In this document: positions 1 through 8,051 of the stretch, piece after piece
Numbering within the stretch: position 1 is the first letter of the stretch
Layout: each line of letters begins with the position of its first letter
Source: a virus
Length of the DNA stretch: 28,275 nucleotides
IMG/VR virus record: IMGVR_UViG_3300027782_000017
Span: 1 to 28,275 of that record
Direction: 5' to 3' (one strand)
Notes under the pieces: generated by a model
What the model saw: only the letters and a program-made list of their open reading frames with translations
What the model was told of the DNA's origin: nothing
Database searches by the model: none
Translations under genes and position numbers: made by a program

Positions 1-127
1 AAACCAGTCTCTGCCAGCGGCGCCGCCCCATAGGTTGGCAGCCACATCGGCAGGCGTATCGGCCTCGGCATCGAGGAATCGCTCGTTGCGTGCCCACCAG
101 GCCGCGGCCTTGACTATCTTTTCGGGG
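1..127. repeat. Left copy of 127-bp terminal direct repeat
   Basis: These 127 bases are identical to the last 127 bases of the window. An exact repeat of this length at contig ends is typical of a circular or circularly permuted genome assembled by a de Bruijn method with k = 127. The capsid reading frame passes through the join without interruption, because 855 nt equals 285 whole codons. The repeat is therefore most simply a contig overlap and not a biological terminal repeat. Confidence 0.95.
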
Positions 128-855
128 CTGGGCTCCTCGCCTTTGATCAGATTGCGGGCATCGATGACCGTGGCTTGCTCCAGGCCGTCACCACCGAGGC
201 CGGCCTCGTATTGTCGAATGCCACGCTCTAGGTTGGTTACAACCTGAGAAGGGGCGGTCTTGGTGACAGCCCGAGGGTGCCAGCAGGCAGCCATTGCGAG
301 TTGCTCGGTGGTCTTGTCGGCCAGGCCAAACTGGATGGCCTCCTGGGCGGTAAACCATGTTTCCGCGGTCATTGCCGCGCGGATCTGGGCCGAGGTCTTG
401 CCGGTGCGCTTGGTGTAGATGCCAGCCAGTATCTCGGCGTGCTGGTCGAGGGCATTGGCCATCTTCCGCATATCCTCTGAGGTGCCTGCAACCATTCCAG
501 ACGGGTCGTGGATCATAAACAGAGAAGCGTCGGCCATCTCGATGCTGTCGCCTGCCAGGGCTATAACTGAAGCAATCGAGGCAGCAATGCCGACCACCCG
601 TGTGGTCACCGGCGCCTGCCGGCCTCGAAGCATATTGTAGATTGCCAAGCCGTCCCAGACGTTGCCACCCGGGCTGTTGATCTCGACCACCAGGGGGCCT
701 GGGCCGACAGACTGGAGAGCGTCCGAGAAAGCCTTGGCTGAAATACCGGAACCGCCAAACCAGTCTTCACCGATCTGGTCGAATATCTGGAGCACCGCCG
801 GCTCATGAACCGAGGCGCGCGGCTGGTAGGAAAGCCAGTTGGTTACTTTAGTCAT
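1..855 (-). CDS. ClpP-like head maturation protease, N-terminal part of a protease-capsid fusion
   Basis: This is the first 285 codons of a 715-aa ORF that continues at 28148-26856 once the ends are joined. It starts at ATG 855, overlapping the portal stop as ATGA. Seen in the translation: the ClpP-fold strand-turn SPGGNVWDG (residues 61-69), the nucleophile region GIAASIAS with Ser93 in AAS, and the catalytic His116 in MIHDP. These match the S14 (ClpP-like) prohead proteases that process HK97-type capsids. The protease domain spans about residues 15-195. It is followed by a linker with a WW pair (253-254) and low-complexity sequence leading to the capsid. Its role is cleavage of scaffold and capsid during prohead maturation. 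No stop or frameshift separates protease from capsid, which is less common than separate genes. Confidence 0.9.
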   Translation of the reverse strand, partial: MTKVTNWLSYQPRASVHEPAVLQIFDQIGEDWFGGSGISAKAFSDALQSVGPGPLVVEINSPGGNVWDGLAIYNMLRGRQAPVTTRVVGIAASIASVIALAGDSIEMADASLFMIHDPSGMVAGTSEDMRKMANALDQHAEILAGIYTKRTGKTSAQIRAAMTAETWFTAQEAIQFGLADKTTEQLAMAACWHPRAVTKTAPSQVVTNLERGIRQYEAGLGGDGLEQATVIDARNLIKGEEPSPEKIVKAAAWWARNERFLDAEADTPADVAANLWGGAAGRDWF

Positions 856-2393
856 TCGGTTTTCTTGGCTCTGGTTTTCCGCTTCTTTGGCTCGAGCACC
901 GCAACCACCTCTTGGATGGGCTCGGCCGGGATCGGATCGGGCATTTCTTCGGAAGGAGGCTGCTCGAGAGCGGCCGCGGCCGGCTCCGGTGCTATCGGCT
1001 GCTTTTGAGCGGTCGAGATCTGTGAGACGTCCAGGCCGTACTTGACTGCCAGGTCTTGGATGTACCGGGCCTGTTGAGCCTTGGCCTCCAGGGCGGATCG
1101 CCAGTCGATGCCTCGGGCACCGTAGATCTCGTCGTAAGTGGTAATGCCTGCACCAAGTTCGTTTAGCTGGGCGGCAGAGTTGCGACCGACGTCGACGTTA
1201 GGCGCCCGGGGTGCCTGGATGGCGACCTCGTACCAGTCGTCGGGGCTGTCCCTGAGTGTCGGATCGGTGCGGATGGCGTACTCCATGACGTATTCCCAGA
1301 TGCGTCGAGCGGCCGAGGCCATCACCTGGTGCCGGCTGCGGAACCACACCGATGACATATCGAGTGAGCCTCGGTAGACGGTGCCTTGCATCGATTCTGG
1401 GAATACCAGGACGTAAGGAATACCGACGCCAGCACAGACCTTCTCGGTCAGGCTGCGCCAGTACTCGCGCATATTGACGTTGGGGCGGTCAGCGCTGAAC
1501 TGCTCAAACTCGTCGCCAGTCTTCATGACCTTCACCGAGGCGCCGAAGATATTCTCGTAGTAGTTCTGGGCGGTCCCTTGGGATCCAGCAACACCGGATC
1601 GGAGGCTGGTGGCCTGGACCTCGCCGGAGCTTGTCTTGATCACCTGGGCCACGCTCGAGGCGAGCTTGCAGGACTCCATCTCGAGCTTTTGGAGATCGTC
1701 CAGGTCGTGCAGGTCGTTGATCACACAAGCCACAAAAGGCAGGCCGCGGAGCTGGCCGGCACGCTGGGCCTCGTAAATGTGGACCACCGAGTCGGAAGAA
1801 ATGGATCGGATGTCGGTAAGTTGTCCCTGCTGCTGCTCCTGGCCGCAATAGAAGGAGATGGCCCGACCGGTCTTGGGGTCGAACCGAACGCCATCGAACA
1901 CATCAGGAAGACCCTCCTGGCCAGTGGGTGTCGACACTTGCTGCGGCTCAATGAGCTGCAATCGGGGCCGGCCGGTCTCGCCCTTGGTCAGGAGGATAAA
2001 GGATTCCCCGTCGTAGAACCAACCACGGGCGGCCAGGCTCATGAGGGTGCCGAAAGACTGCCGGGATCCGATGTCAGGGTAGCGGCTCCAGATGTCCCAC
2101 CATTTCTTAGCTCTAAGATTCCAGTCGGGATTTGAGCTGGCCGGCTGAACTGAGAAGTTGCTGCCGACGGTGTAGTTCTCAAACAGGTCTCCCAGGCGAT
2201 TCATCACCGCGTTGTTCTGCTCGAAGAATCGGGACTTTCGGACGATCTGCTGCCGGGTCGAAGCAGTCACGTCAAACCTCACCGAGGTGTAGCTGGTGTC
2301 CAGGAAGGACCGGCGGATCGAGTTGGACGCGCCCTCGTAGCGGTCGACAGGCGCCGACCGGAACTTGTTAAGGATGGTGTCGAGGAATCCCAT
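852..2393 (-). CDS. Portal protein (lambda gpB / phage_portal_2-like)
   Basis: This 513-aa protein has the length, composition and position expected of a lambda-type portal, between terminase and prohead protease. It would form the dodecameric DNA channel at the capsid vertex. The N-terminus carries DRYEGASNS and later RQQIVRKSRFFEQNNAVMNR, a pattern common in lambda gpB-like portals. The core contains REYWRSLTEKVCAGVGIPY, also typical of the family. The C-terminal 50 residues are Pro/Glu rich and end in a Lys/Arg-rich patch. ATG 2393 overlaps the preceding gene's stop as TAATG, and its own stop overlaps the protease start as ATGA, so the genes are probably translationally coupled. Confidence 0.9.
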   Translation of the reverse strand: MGFLDTILNKFRSAPVDRYEGASNSIRRSFLDTSYTSVRFDVTASTRQQIVRKSRFFEQNNAVMNRLGDLFENYTVGSNFSVQPASSNPDWNLRAKKWWDIWSRYPDIGSRQSFGTLMSLAARGWFYDGESFILLTKGETGRPRLQLIEPQQVSTPTGQEGLPDVFDGVRFDPKTGRAISFYCGQEQQQGQLTDIRSISSDSVVHIYEAQRAGQLRGLPFVACVINDLHDLDDLQKLEMESCKLASSVAQVIKTSSGEVQATSLRSGVAGSQGTAQNYYENIFGASVKVMKTGDEFEQFSADRPNVNMREYWRSLTEKVCAGVGIPYVLVFPESMQGTVYRGSLDMSSVWFRSRHQVMASAARRIWEYVMEYAIRTDPTLRDSPDDWYEVAIQAPRAPNVDVGRNSAAQLNELGAGITTYDEIYGARGIDWRSALEAKAQQARYIQDLAVKYGLDVSQISTAQKQPIAPEPAAAALEQPPSEEMPDPIPAEPIQEVVAVLEPKKRKTRAKKTE

Positions 2394-2800
2394 TAGCTCA
2401 TTCCCATCCGATAGCTTGCCTCACGGCGGAAGTTGGAGAAGTCACCGCCGAAACTGGTGGCTGCAACCAGAACCACGGCCACCATCTTGGTGTAGATCTG
2501 GGCGTCGGTGGGAGTGATGATGCCGTCCTGCTCGAGGTAATCGACAGCCAGGTCGTAATCGTCGACCAGGCTTTCCCACATCTCGACCATCTCGGAAGGT
2601 GTGGGGGCACCTTTGCCGGGCTCGGCGAACTCGACCGACACATCGGAGGATGATGTCGACCGGACCACCTGGCCGGACTCGATCACTGTGGCCGCGGCGA
2701 TAGACTTAGCAGCCAGTGCAGCCAGGAGCGTCACACCGCCCAGTGTCGCATAGACACTGCGGAGATAGGCCCTCTTGATGGCTACGGTAAACGTGAACAC
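2393..2800 (-). CDS. Small protein between terminase and portal
   Basis: This is a 135-aa ORF with a GTG start at 2800; no better in-frame start lies before the upstream TGA. Lambda-type phages carry the head-tail connector gpW at this position, but I see no clear gpW signature. Residues 20-40 are hydrophobic (LGGVTLLAALAAKSIAAA), the middle is acidic (VDDYDLAVDYLEQDG), and the end is RREASYRMGMS. The first residues FTFTVAIKRAYLRS are basic and could contact DNA or portal. Function is not established. It is almost certainly translated, because its stop overlaps the portal start. Confidence 0.7.
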   Translation of the reverse strand: MFTFTVAIKRAYLRSVYATLGGVTLLAALAAKSIAAATVIESGQVVRSTSSSDVSVEFAEPGKGAPTPSEMVEMWESLVDDYDLAVDYLEQDGIITPTDAQIYTKMVAVVLVAATSFGGDFSNFRREASYRMGMS

Positions 2801-2841
2801 CTTGGGCGGATCTTCACCGATCCCAGGGTGACTTCAATAGG

Positions 2842-4698
2842 TTAGCTGGCTATTGACTCACTTGACGTGACCAGATCATTCCAAAGCATCACCATGGCGA
2901 GCTGCATGATTTCGCAGTCGTGCAGATGGTCGGGCCACTTTTGGTTCCTTTTAACCCAGACGTGCTTGATGCGGCCAGCGCGGTTGGCTTGGGGTCGTAG
3001 GACGTGAGAGTCGAGGTGTCGCCAGTACAGGTCGGGCTCGGCGATGTAGGCTCCTTCGGCCTGGACGCTGGGCGGATCCTGATCAACGCCCCATTCCCGG
3101 TCGATGTCGCCCTTCCTTAGCCTGGAGAGCATATCGCGGAGGTGCTCGGTGTCGAACACCAGGAGCGGCTGCACCACGTCGGTCCTCATCGAGGAGGATG
3201 TCGACAGGCCGAAAGGGTGCACCGCCCCGGTGGCTGCTGTGAACCGCGCGCCGGTCTCCCGGCCTTTGAGTGGCATCCAGCCGATTACCATGGGCTTGCG
3301 GAGGCCGCCTTCCGGTGGGTAGCGGAGGCCGCATGGGAAGTTGATCGGGTTGGATGTCACTGAGGAATAGGAGGCACAGGCGTCGTAAACGGTCTGGGTG
3401 TTGAAGCCGCTGTCGATGCCGACATCCATGTCGTGGACCTCGAGGGCCACCTGCACCCGGCGAAGGGCTGCAAAGTCGTCGGCATGGCCGGCAGCAATCA
3501 GGGTAGAGTTGCCGTCTTTCCATTCCCTGCACACCCACCACAAGAACGGCGCCACAGCCTGGACGTCGGCGGTCAGATAGCGGCGGCCGCCATCGACGGT
3601 TACGGTGGCCGCGGTCTCAGTGCGCTCCTGCTGCACGTCCTGTTGCTCCCATGGCTCGGCAAGGTTTCCATTAATAAAGCCTTGGAGGCCGGCCATTGAT
3701 GCCTTGGCCTCGAGGAATGAGACCGCCAGATATCCCCAGGTGCATTTGCGGTCGGGGCTGTAGAGGCTGCTCAGGTGGTAGGACCGCACACCGGGCATGG
3801 CGTTTGGGTTCTCTGGGCGCCATTGGCCGTGTCGGAGGGCTGCCACCTTGTGAGAGTCGGTGATTTTGCCCTGGCAGAGCTGGCAGACGTAATGGGCCGA
3901 GGATCGGATCTTGCCCAAGTCGTGTTTGCCGTCCTCGGCCTTGGCGTCGTCCCAGGTGACCTGGCGCCATTCAAGCTTGATGTACTCACGGCAGTGGGGG
4001 CAGGGCAGGTAGTACTGGCGCTGGTCACCACGGAGGAAGCGCTGCCAGATCCGGCCTTCGACCACCGTCGGTGTGCTGGTCATAAAGGCCTTGGAGCTTG
4101 AGAAGCTCTTGAGGCGCTGCTCGGCCAGGTCGAGGGCGTCGGCCTCTCGGGCAGTAGCCTCGGCGAACTTGTCGACCTCGTCGGCGATGAGCACCCGAAC
4201 AGGGCGGCTGGCTAGGTTGGCCGGGCTGTTGGATCCTACGAAAGTCAGGGTCGAACGTGTGAAGTTCTGCTCTAGGTTGGTGATCTTGTCGGCCTCGGCC
4301 GGGTAGCACTCGAGCATGGCCGGGCTGTCCTCGAGCATGGGAAGCCAGCGGCTCTTCGAGAATGACCTGGCCAAGGACTCGGTAGGCATCAGCCACAAGG
4401 CCGGGCTCGGCTCGTTGGCGATTAGCCAGGCCAGGCCGGCCATCAGGGTGGTCGTCTTCGATGTCTGCGATCCCCAGCACAGGGTCACCTCGTAGACCGT
4501 CGGGTCTTTCCAGGCCTCCATGGGCTCCCGGGTATACGGTCGTACCGAGGTGCTGAATGGTCCTGGGTGCTCGGTCTGCCGTTGGGTCAGCCGGAGTGAT
4601 GCCTCGGCCCAGTCGACCACCGTCTGCATGGGTGTCGGCCGGTAGAGATTGCGTCGGTAGTCCAGGAGGCTGCGCTGGAGGTCGGTCAGGTTTTCCAT
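2842..4698 (-). CDS. Terminase large subunit (lambda gpA-type, GpA family)
   Basis: This is a 618-aa protein from ATG 4698; a longer frame extends to 4743 but starts with a non-ATG codon well inside the small terminase. It is the ATP-driven DNA packaging motor and nuclease. Visible motifs are a variant Walker A, WGSQTSKTTT (about 75-84), Walker B, VLIADEVDKF (about 169-178), and a Zn-binding pair CPHC (233-236) with CQLC (272-275), typical of the GpA family. The RNase H-like nuclease domain has acidic residues in TADVQ (Asp378) and VGIDSGFNT (Asp429). Length is close to lambda gpA (about 640 aa). It overlaps the small subunit by 13 nt and ends 41 nt before the next gene. Confidence 0.95.
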   Translation of the reverse strand: MENLTDLQRSLLDYRRNLYRPTPMQTVVDWAEASLRLTQRQTEHPGPFSTSVRPYTREPMEAWKDPTVYEVTLCWGSQTSKTTTLMAGLAWLIANEPSPALWLMPTESLARSFSKSRWLPMLEDSPAMLECYPAEADKITNLEQNFTRSTLTFVGSNSPANLASRPVRVLIADEVDKFAEATAREADALDLAEQRLKSFSSSKAFMTSTPTVVEGRIWQRFLRGDQRQYYLPCPHCREYIKLEWRQVTWDDAKAEDGKHDLGKIRSSAHYVCQLCQGKITDSHKVAALRHGQWRPENPNAMPGVRSYHLSSLYSPDRKCTWGYLAVSFLEAKASMAGLQGFINGNLAEPWEQQDVQQERTETAATVTVDGGRRYLTADVQAVAPFLWWVCREWKDGNSTLIAAGHADDFAALRRVQVALEVHDMDVGIDSGFNTQTVYDACASYSSVTSNPINFPCGLRYPPEGGLRKPMVIGWMPLKGRETGARFTAATGAVHPFGLSTSSSMRTDVVQPLLVFDTEHLRDMLSRLRKGDIDREWGVDQDPPSVQAEGAYIAEPDLYWRHLDSHVLRPQANRAGRIKHVWVKRNQKWPDHLHDCEIMQLAMVMLWNDLVTSSESIAS

Positions 4699-5318
4699 GG
4701 GTCGGTGTTGTGTAGGGTCTTGAGCGCCACCTCCTGGACCCACCGGGTCAGCTCGCGCTCGGCGTGCTCGGGGTCATGCGGTGCAATACGGCCGGAGAGC
4801 TGCTTAGGCATGGCCTTGATCAGCGAGGCCACGGCGCCGTCGTGCTCCTGCATCACCCGGCGCACCCAGTCGCCGGAGACCAGGCGACGCTCCTTCTCGG
4901 CCTGGGTGATCACCTCGTCCCTGGCGCTGGTAAGGTTCTTGGCTGCCGCGGCATGGATGGCGACCAGCCGGCCGGCGTCGGCTCGACCACCGCGGAGGGC
5001 ATCGACAGCCAGGTCATAGGCTGCACGCTCGATCTGGCGCTGCCTTTCGTAAGCGCCTTCTGGCGAGTCGGTGGCGGCTGTTGCGGTGTTGAGAGGGGTG
5101 TCTGCTTCAATAGGCCTGTAGGGGCCTTCCTGTTCGATTGCAGGGGCGTCTGGTATTGGTGGCGATTGTATGTGTTGAGTCGTCGACTTTGACCGGATGT
5201 TTTTCTTGCGCCAGGCATCGGCGACCTCGGGACTATGCATAGGCATTCCCTTGGCAGCCAGTTGTGTGACGTAGCCATGCGAAACACCGGCGTGCTTGGC
5301 GTATTCCCGCTGGGTCAT
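4686..5318 (-). CDS. Terminase small subunit (Nu1-like, HTH)
   Basis: This 210-aa protein begins with a helix-turn-helix of the Nu1/excisionase type: TQREYAKHAGVSHGYVTQL (residues 2-20), followed by GMPMHSPEVADAW. The N-terminus would recognise the packaging site and the long helical C-terminal part (about 95-200) would oligomerise and bind the large subunit. The middle (45-85) is Pro/Thr rich and probably flexible. It lies directly upstream of the large terminase, as in most tailed phages, and its ATG overlaps the stop of the 75-aa gene (ATGA). Confidence 0.85.
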   Translation of the reverse strand: MTQREYAKHAGVSHGYVTQLAAKGMPMHSPEVADAWRKKNIRSKSTTQHIQSPPIPDAPAIEQEGPYRPIEADTPLNTATAATDSPEGAYERQRQIERAAYDLAVDALRGGRADAGRLVAIHAAAAKNLTSARDEVITQAEKERRLVSGDWVRRVMQEHDGAVASLIKAMPKQLSGRIAPHDPEHAERELTRWVQEVALKTLHNTDPWKT

Positions 5319-5542
5319 GGCTTTAAGGCTCCCAGGATCTCAGGAGGCAGCATCGAGTCGGGCACGTCGCCAGCGTACTGCAAAGCCCTGAAAACGCCGT
5401 CGCGTCGGCTGTCTTGCGAGTTCGGCACGCAATAGCCGACGATTTGTTCCGGTGTGGTGCCACGTTTCATTAGCCGGATAAACCAGGCCACGTTTATCAG
5501 ACCGTATTGATCCACAAGAAACTGGATGTGATTGTTTTGCAT
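5315..5542 (-). CDS. Hypothetical protein upstream of terminase
   Basis: This 75-aa protein, starting at ATG 5542, is not a recognised family. It is mixed helical with no signal peptide, and its sequence includes GTTPEQIVGYCVPNSQDSR. It is the first gene after an 82-bp gap and is coupled to the small terminase by an ATGA overlap. It therefore probably belongs to the packaging transcript, perhaps as a terminase accessory or regulator. That role is inferred from position only. Confidence 0.65.
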   Translation of the reverse strand: MQNNHIQFLVDQYGLINVAWFIRLMKRGTTPEQIVGYCVPNSQDSRRDGVFRALQYAGDVPDSMLPPEILGALKP

Positions 5543-5624
5543 AGATATTGTGTTTTGTGCTTGATCACAGAAATTGATAGGGGTCTCGCGTTCACCTGTT
5601 ATTGGAGATATGTCAAAAGATTCC

Positions 5625-5996
5625 TTACACTTTTGGTTGTACGTAAGTGACCGTTGTTGTGTTATAGTCTATCCTCTGCTGCTTTAAATACATCTCATGG
5701 CCTTTGGCTATTATGTAAGCAACAGAACCACGGGCAACACCGCACGCCTTGGCTACATCGTCGAGGCTTAGGTCGCGCTCGCGTAGATCGTAAGCCTTGC
5801 GACAGATGTCTGCATCCTGCGCGGTGGCAGTGACTTCGTAGTCCTCCTGCTCCTCGAGCACCACGATTGGCGTGCCTAGGGCGCTTAGCTTGACGCTGCG
5901 AGGGTAGGACAACCAACCACGCTTGATGCCTAGGGCTACCAGGTCTTTGGCTTCGTTGAGGAGTTTGACGCGGTCGAGGTCGTATGGTGTTTTCAT
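5625..5996 (-). CDS. HTH-containing hypothetical protein
   Basis: This 123-aa protein starts at ATG 5996. Residues 76-98 (LSLDDVAKACGVARGSVAYI) fit a helix-turn-helix of the resolvase/sigma-4 kind. The N-terminal half is mixed with no clear motif, and the C-terminus is a Tyr/Thr/Val-rich tail. It begins 8 nt after DnaB ends and precedes the 82-bp gap before the packaging block, so it could control the switch to late genes. That is positional inference, and a replication accessory role is equally possible. Confidence 0.65.
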   Translation of the reverse strand: MKTPYDLDRVKLLNEAKDLVALGIKRGWLSYPRSVKLSALGTPIVVLEEQEDYEVTATAQDADICRKAYDLRERDLSLDDVAKACGVARGSVAYIIAKGHEMYLKQQRIDYNTTTVTYVQPKV

Positions 5997-6003
5997 TGTA
6001 GGA

Positions 6004-7299
6004 TTAAAAGGAAGGTGATGGGTCGGTGAACCGGCAGTATTGGCCTTCGTACCATAGGGGAACGAGGCCGCACTCGCCGTCTCGTTGTTTGGCGACAGCG
6101 ATGATAGCCTCGCCGTTGGCTTGGTTGCGTTCCCGGTTGACCAGCAGGACTAGGTCGGCGTCACGTTCTATCTGCCCAGAGTCGGCCAGGTCGGTAAGTC
6201 TAGGCACCCGGCCTTTGTCCTTTTCGTTCTCCCTGTTTAATTGCGCCAGGGCGACCACCGCGGTCTTGGTGTCGGAAGCAATGGCCTTGAGTCGACCGGA
6301 GACCTCGGCGATCTCGTAGGTCTTCTTCTCGGCCGCCTTGCTGCCGTGAATCTTCTGGAGGTAGTCGATCAACACCAGCTTGACGCCCCACTTCCTGACG
6401 GCCCGGCGGATCACCGCGGTGATGGTGGCGATGCCGGACACATCGGAACCGGAGACAAAGTAGATCGGGCTGCCGGCCACCTTAGCGGAGGCGCTGGCCA
6501 TAGCCTTCATTCCGCCTTCATCTAGGTCGCCGGTCTTGATGTCCTGCATCGGAATAGATCCTACGGTAGAGACCATTCTCCGAACAATAGACTCGTCGGA
6601 CATCTCCAGCGATATAAACAGGGTCGGCACCCGGTGCTCGATGGCTGCTGCCCGGGCTATTGCGATGGCAATGGCGGTCTTTCCGATGCTTGGCCTGGCC
6701 GCAATGATGGCAAGCTCGCCGAACTGAAATCCGTCTGTCATTAGGTCCAAACGCCGGAAGCCGGAGGTGATGCCGGACAGGTGGCCCTTCCTCGAGAAGC
6801 GCTCTTGGGTAGAGTCAATGAACCGACTGACTACCGACTTGCAGGGTTGCATCTCTTCCTTGGATGCCTCGACGGTGAGCCCTGCTTCGGCATTGGCGAC
6901 GATTTGATCCACAGACAGGGTGGTGACAGCAGAATCGCGAATCAGACGGTCACCGGCGAATCGTAACTGCCGGCGGTGATGGGCCTCGAGGACAGCCTTG
7001 GCAAACTCGGGATGGTTGGCCGGGCTGGCGCATATCTCGTCGCACTTGTTCAGAGCCTCGAAAGGCACCGGATTACCTGGCATCGAGCGTTTCCATTCCT
7101 TCACCACGCTCTGGAGGTTGACCGGCTCGGTCTTGGCGACCAGGCCTTTGGCCACCTCGTAGATCTGGCGCAGGCTGTCGTTCTGGATTGCCTCGGTGGT
7201 GATCCTTGAGAACACCTCGTAGCAGACATCCGAGCCACCGGATAGGCAGGCGCCCAGGAGTCCGAACTCGTCGTCCTCGGCGAAGTAGGGGTCGCTCAT
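6004..7299 (-). CDS. dnaB: Replicative DNA helicase, DnaB family
   Basis: This 431-aa protein has the DnaB layout: an N-terminal helical domain (about 5-110), a linker, and a RecA-fold ATPase. Walker A is ARPSIGKTA (201-209), the LEMS box lies at 231-234, and Walker B is VLIDYLQ (309-315). A QLNRENEKDKGRVPRLTDL segment and a late QRDGECG follow, the region where DnaB-family arginine finger and DNA-loop residues occur. It would unwind the phage replication fork as a hexamer. No primase domain is fused, so priming would depend on host DnaG. Its ATG overlaps the stop of the loader/initiator gene (ATGA). Confidence 0.95.
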   Translation of the reverse strand: MSDPYFAEDDEFGLLGACLSGGSDVCYEVFSRITTEAIQNDSLRQIYEVAKGLVAKTEPVNLQSVVKEWKRSMPGNPVPFEALNKCDEICASPANHPEFAKAVLEAHHRRQLRFAGDRLIRDSAVTTLSVDQIVANAEAGLTVEASKEEMQPCKSVVSRFIDSTQERFSRKGHLSGITSGFRRLDLMTDGFQFGELAIIAARPSIGKTAIAIAIARAAAIEHRVPTLFISLEMSDESIVRRMVSTVGSIPMQDIKTGDLDEGGMKAMASASAKVAGSPIYFVSGSDVSGIATITAVIRRAVRKWGVKLVLIDYLQKIHGSKAAEKKTYEIAEVSGRLKAIASDTKTAVVALAQLNRENEKDKGRVPRLTDLADSGQIERDADLVLLVNRERNQANGEAIIAVAKQRDGECGLVPLWYEGQYCRFTDPSPSF

Positions 7300-8051
7300 T
7301 GCCAGTTAGTGATGTCGGCGCTGATAGCGCCTGGGTTGTTGTTGCCGGAGATGAGATCGCTTTGAGTCTTGTCGATCTCACCGTTCCAGTGGTTCAACAA
7401 GGTCTCAAGTTCACGCCGGAGATACGGGTCGTTTGATTTGTAGCGTTGCTCCAGGCGAACGACATCTTCTTCAGGTGTGTTTAAGTCGAACACCTCTTTC
7501 AGCTTTTTGATCTCACTGGTAGACCATTTGGTCGAAGGCCTCCGGCGAAGCATAGCACCAACACGTAGTCGGAAGGCTTCAAGATCAGGAGCAAGCTCTC
7601 TCGTGGAAACTCCTTCCTTTCCCTTCCTTGTTCCCTTCCCTTCCTTGTGGCACGCGTCGTCGTCGCGTGGCTCACGCGTGGCTGACGCGTCGATTTCCTC
7701 GGTAATTGCGCCATTTTCCGAGTAATCCGGCAGGATTGATGCCCTTTCCTTGTTGTTGACCACTTGATGCTTTAGGAAGCTCGGAATGCATCCAAAATAC
7801 TCGTCATCTACGCGATATCTGAAAACGAAACCACGCGTGGTCAACGCGTCGAGCACGCGTGAAAAGTCGACCCCATCGTAGGGCAGCACCTGCACACCGA
7901 TGCGCCGAGGCTCCCACTTAAAACGGCCTTCCCGGTCAGCAATGCACCAGAGGCCAGCAAATGCCACGCGGATCGGTAGCTTGGTTTCCAGCTCGGCCTC
8001 GAACAGTCCCTCATGATGGAAGAACTCCGGCTTGATCGTGCGGATTCTCAT
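7296..8051 (-). CDS. Replication initiator / helicase loader-like protein with winged-helix N-terminus
   Basis: This 251-aa protein begins MRIRTIKPEFFHHEGL, and the N-terminal part (1-100), with LPIRVAFAGLWCIADREGR, matches the common phage replication proteins with a winged-helix fold (DnaD/DnaT or lambda O-like role). Residues 115-150 are charged low-complexity linker (EPRDDDACHKEGKG). Residues 155-240 form a second helical domain that could contact DnaB, which is encoded immediately downstream. The DNA for residues 63-74 and 119-134 contains 11-bp-phased ACGCGT iterons, so the gene may contain its own origin as lambda O does. ATG 8051 overlaps the HNH gene's stop (ATGA). The exact family is not certain. 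Confidence 0.75.
   Translation of the reverse strand: MRIRTIKPEFFHHEGLFEAELETKLPIRVAFAGLWCIADREGRFKWEPRRIGVQVLPYDGVDFSRVLDALTTRGFVFRYRVDDEYFGCIPSFLKHQVVNNKERASILPDYSENGAITEEIDASATREPRDDDACHKEGKGTRKGKEGVSTRELAPDLEAFRLRVGAMLRRRPSTKWSTSEIKKLKEVFDLNTPEEDVVRLEQRYKSNDPYLRRELETLLNHWNGEIDKTQSDLISGNNNPGAISADITNWQ
7610..7646. other. Polypyrimidine tract beside the iterons
   Basis: In these 37 bases the plus strand has only one purine (G at 7630), built from repeated CCTT/CCCTT units. The minus strand is correspondingly purine-rich and encodes the Lys/Gly/Glu linker KEGKGTRKGKEG of the initiator. Asymmetric tracts of this kind occur at some replication origins and can be easily melted or form triplexes. 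The role here is inferred from its position next to iteron cluster A. Confidence 0.5.
7651..7694. repeat. Iteron cluster A: four 11-bp units around ACGCGT (candidate origin)
   Basis: ACGCGT occurs at 7652, 7674 and 7685, with the one-mismatch copy TCGCGT at 7663. The four cores are therefore spaced exactly 11 bp apart, roughly one helical turn. The consensus unit is close to (c/g)ACGCGT(c/g)g followed by two variable bases. The core is its own reverse complement. It lies in the part of the initiator gene that codes for a charged linker. Confidence 0.7.
7832..7864. repeat. Iteron cluster B: three 11-bp units around ACGCGT (candidate origin)
   Basis: ACGCGT occurs at 7833, 7844 and 7855, again exactly 11 bp apart. 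The first sits in the 10-bp perfect palindrome CCACGCGTGG (7831-7840). A weaker ACGCGA lies at 7810. The stretch between clusters (7695-7831) looks richer in A+T than its surroundings and could be the unwinding region. Confidence 0.7.

Noticed and set aside
1386-2135. Long plus-strand ORF (249 aa) opposite the portal gene
   Set aside because: It lies wholly antisense to a well-supported portal gene and has no motif; it is a shadow of the GC-rich coding frame.
4699-4743. Extended N-terminus of the large terminase
   Set aside because: The extension starts with a non-ATG codon deep in the small terminase and encodes a Gly/Pro/Gln sequence not typical of the family; ATG 4698 fits better.
5611-5616. 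Perfect -35 box TTGACA on the minus strand upstream of the 75-aa gene
   Set aside because: No acceptable -10 element lies 15-19 bp downstream, so I did not call a promoter.
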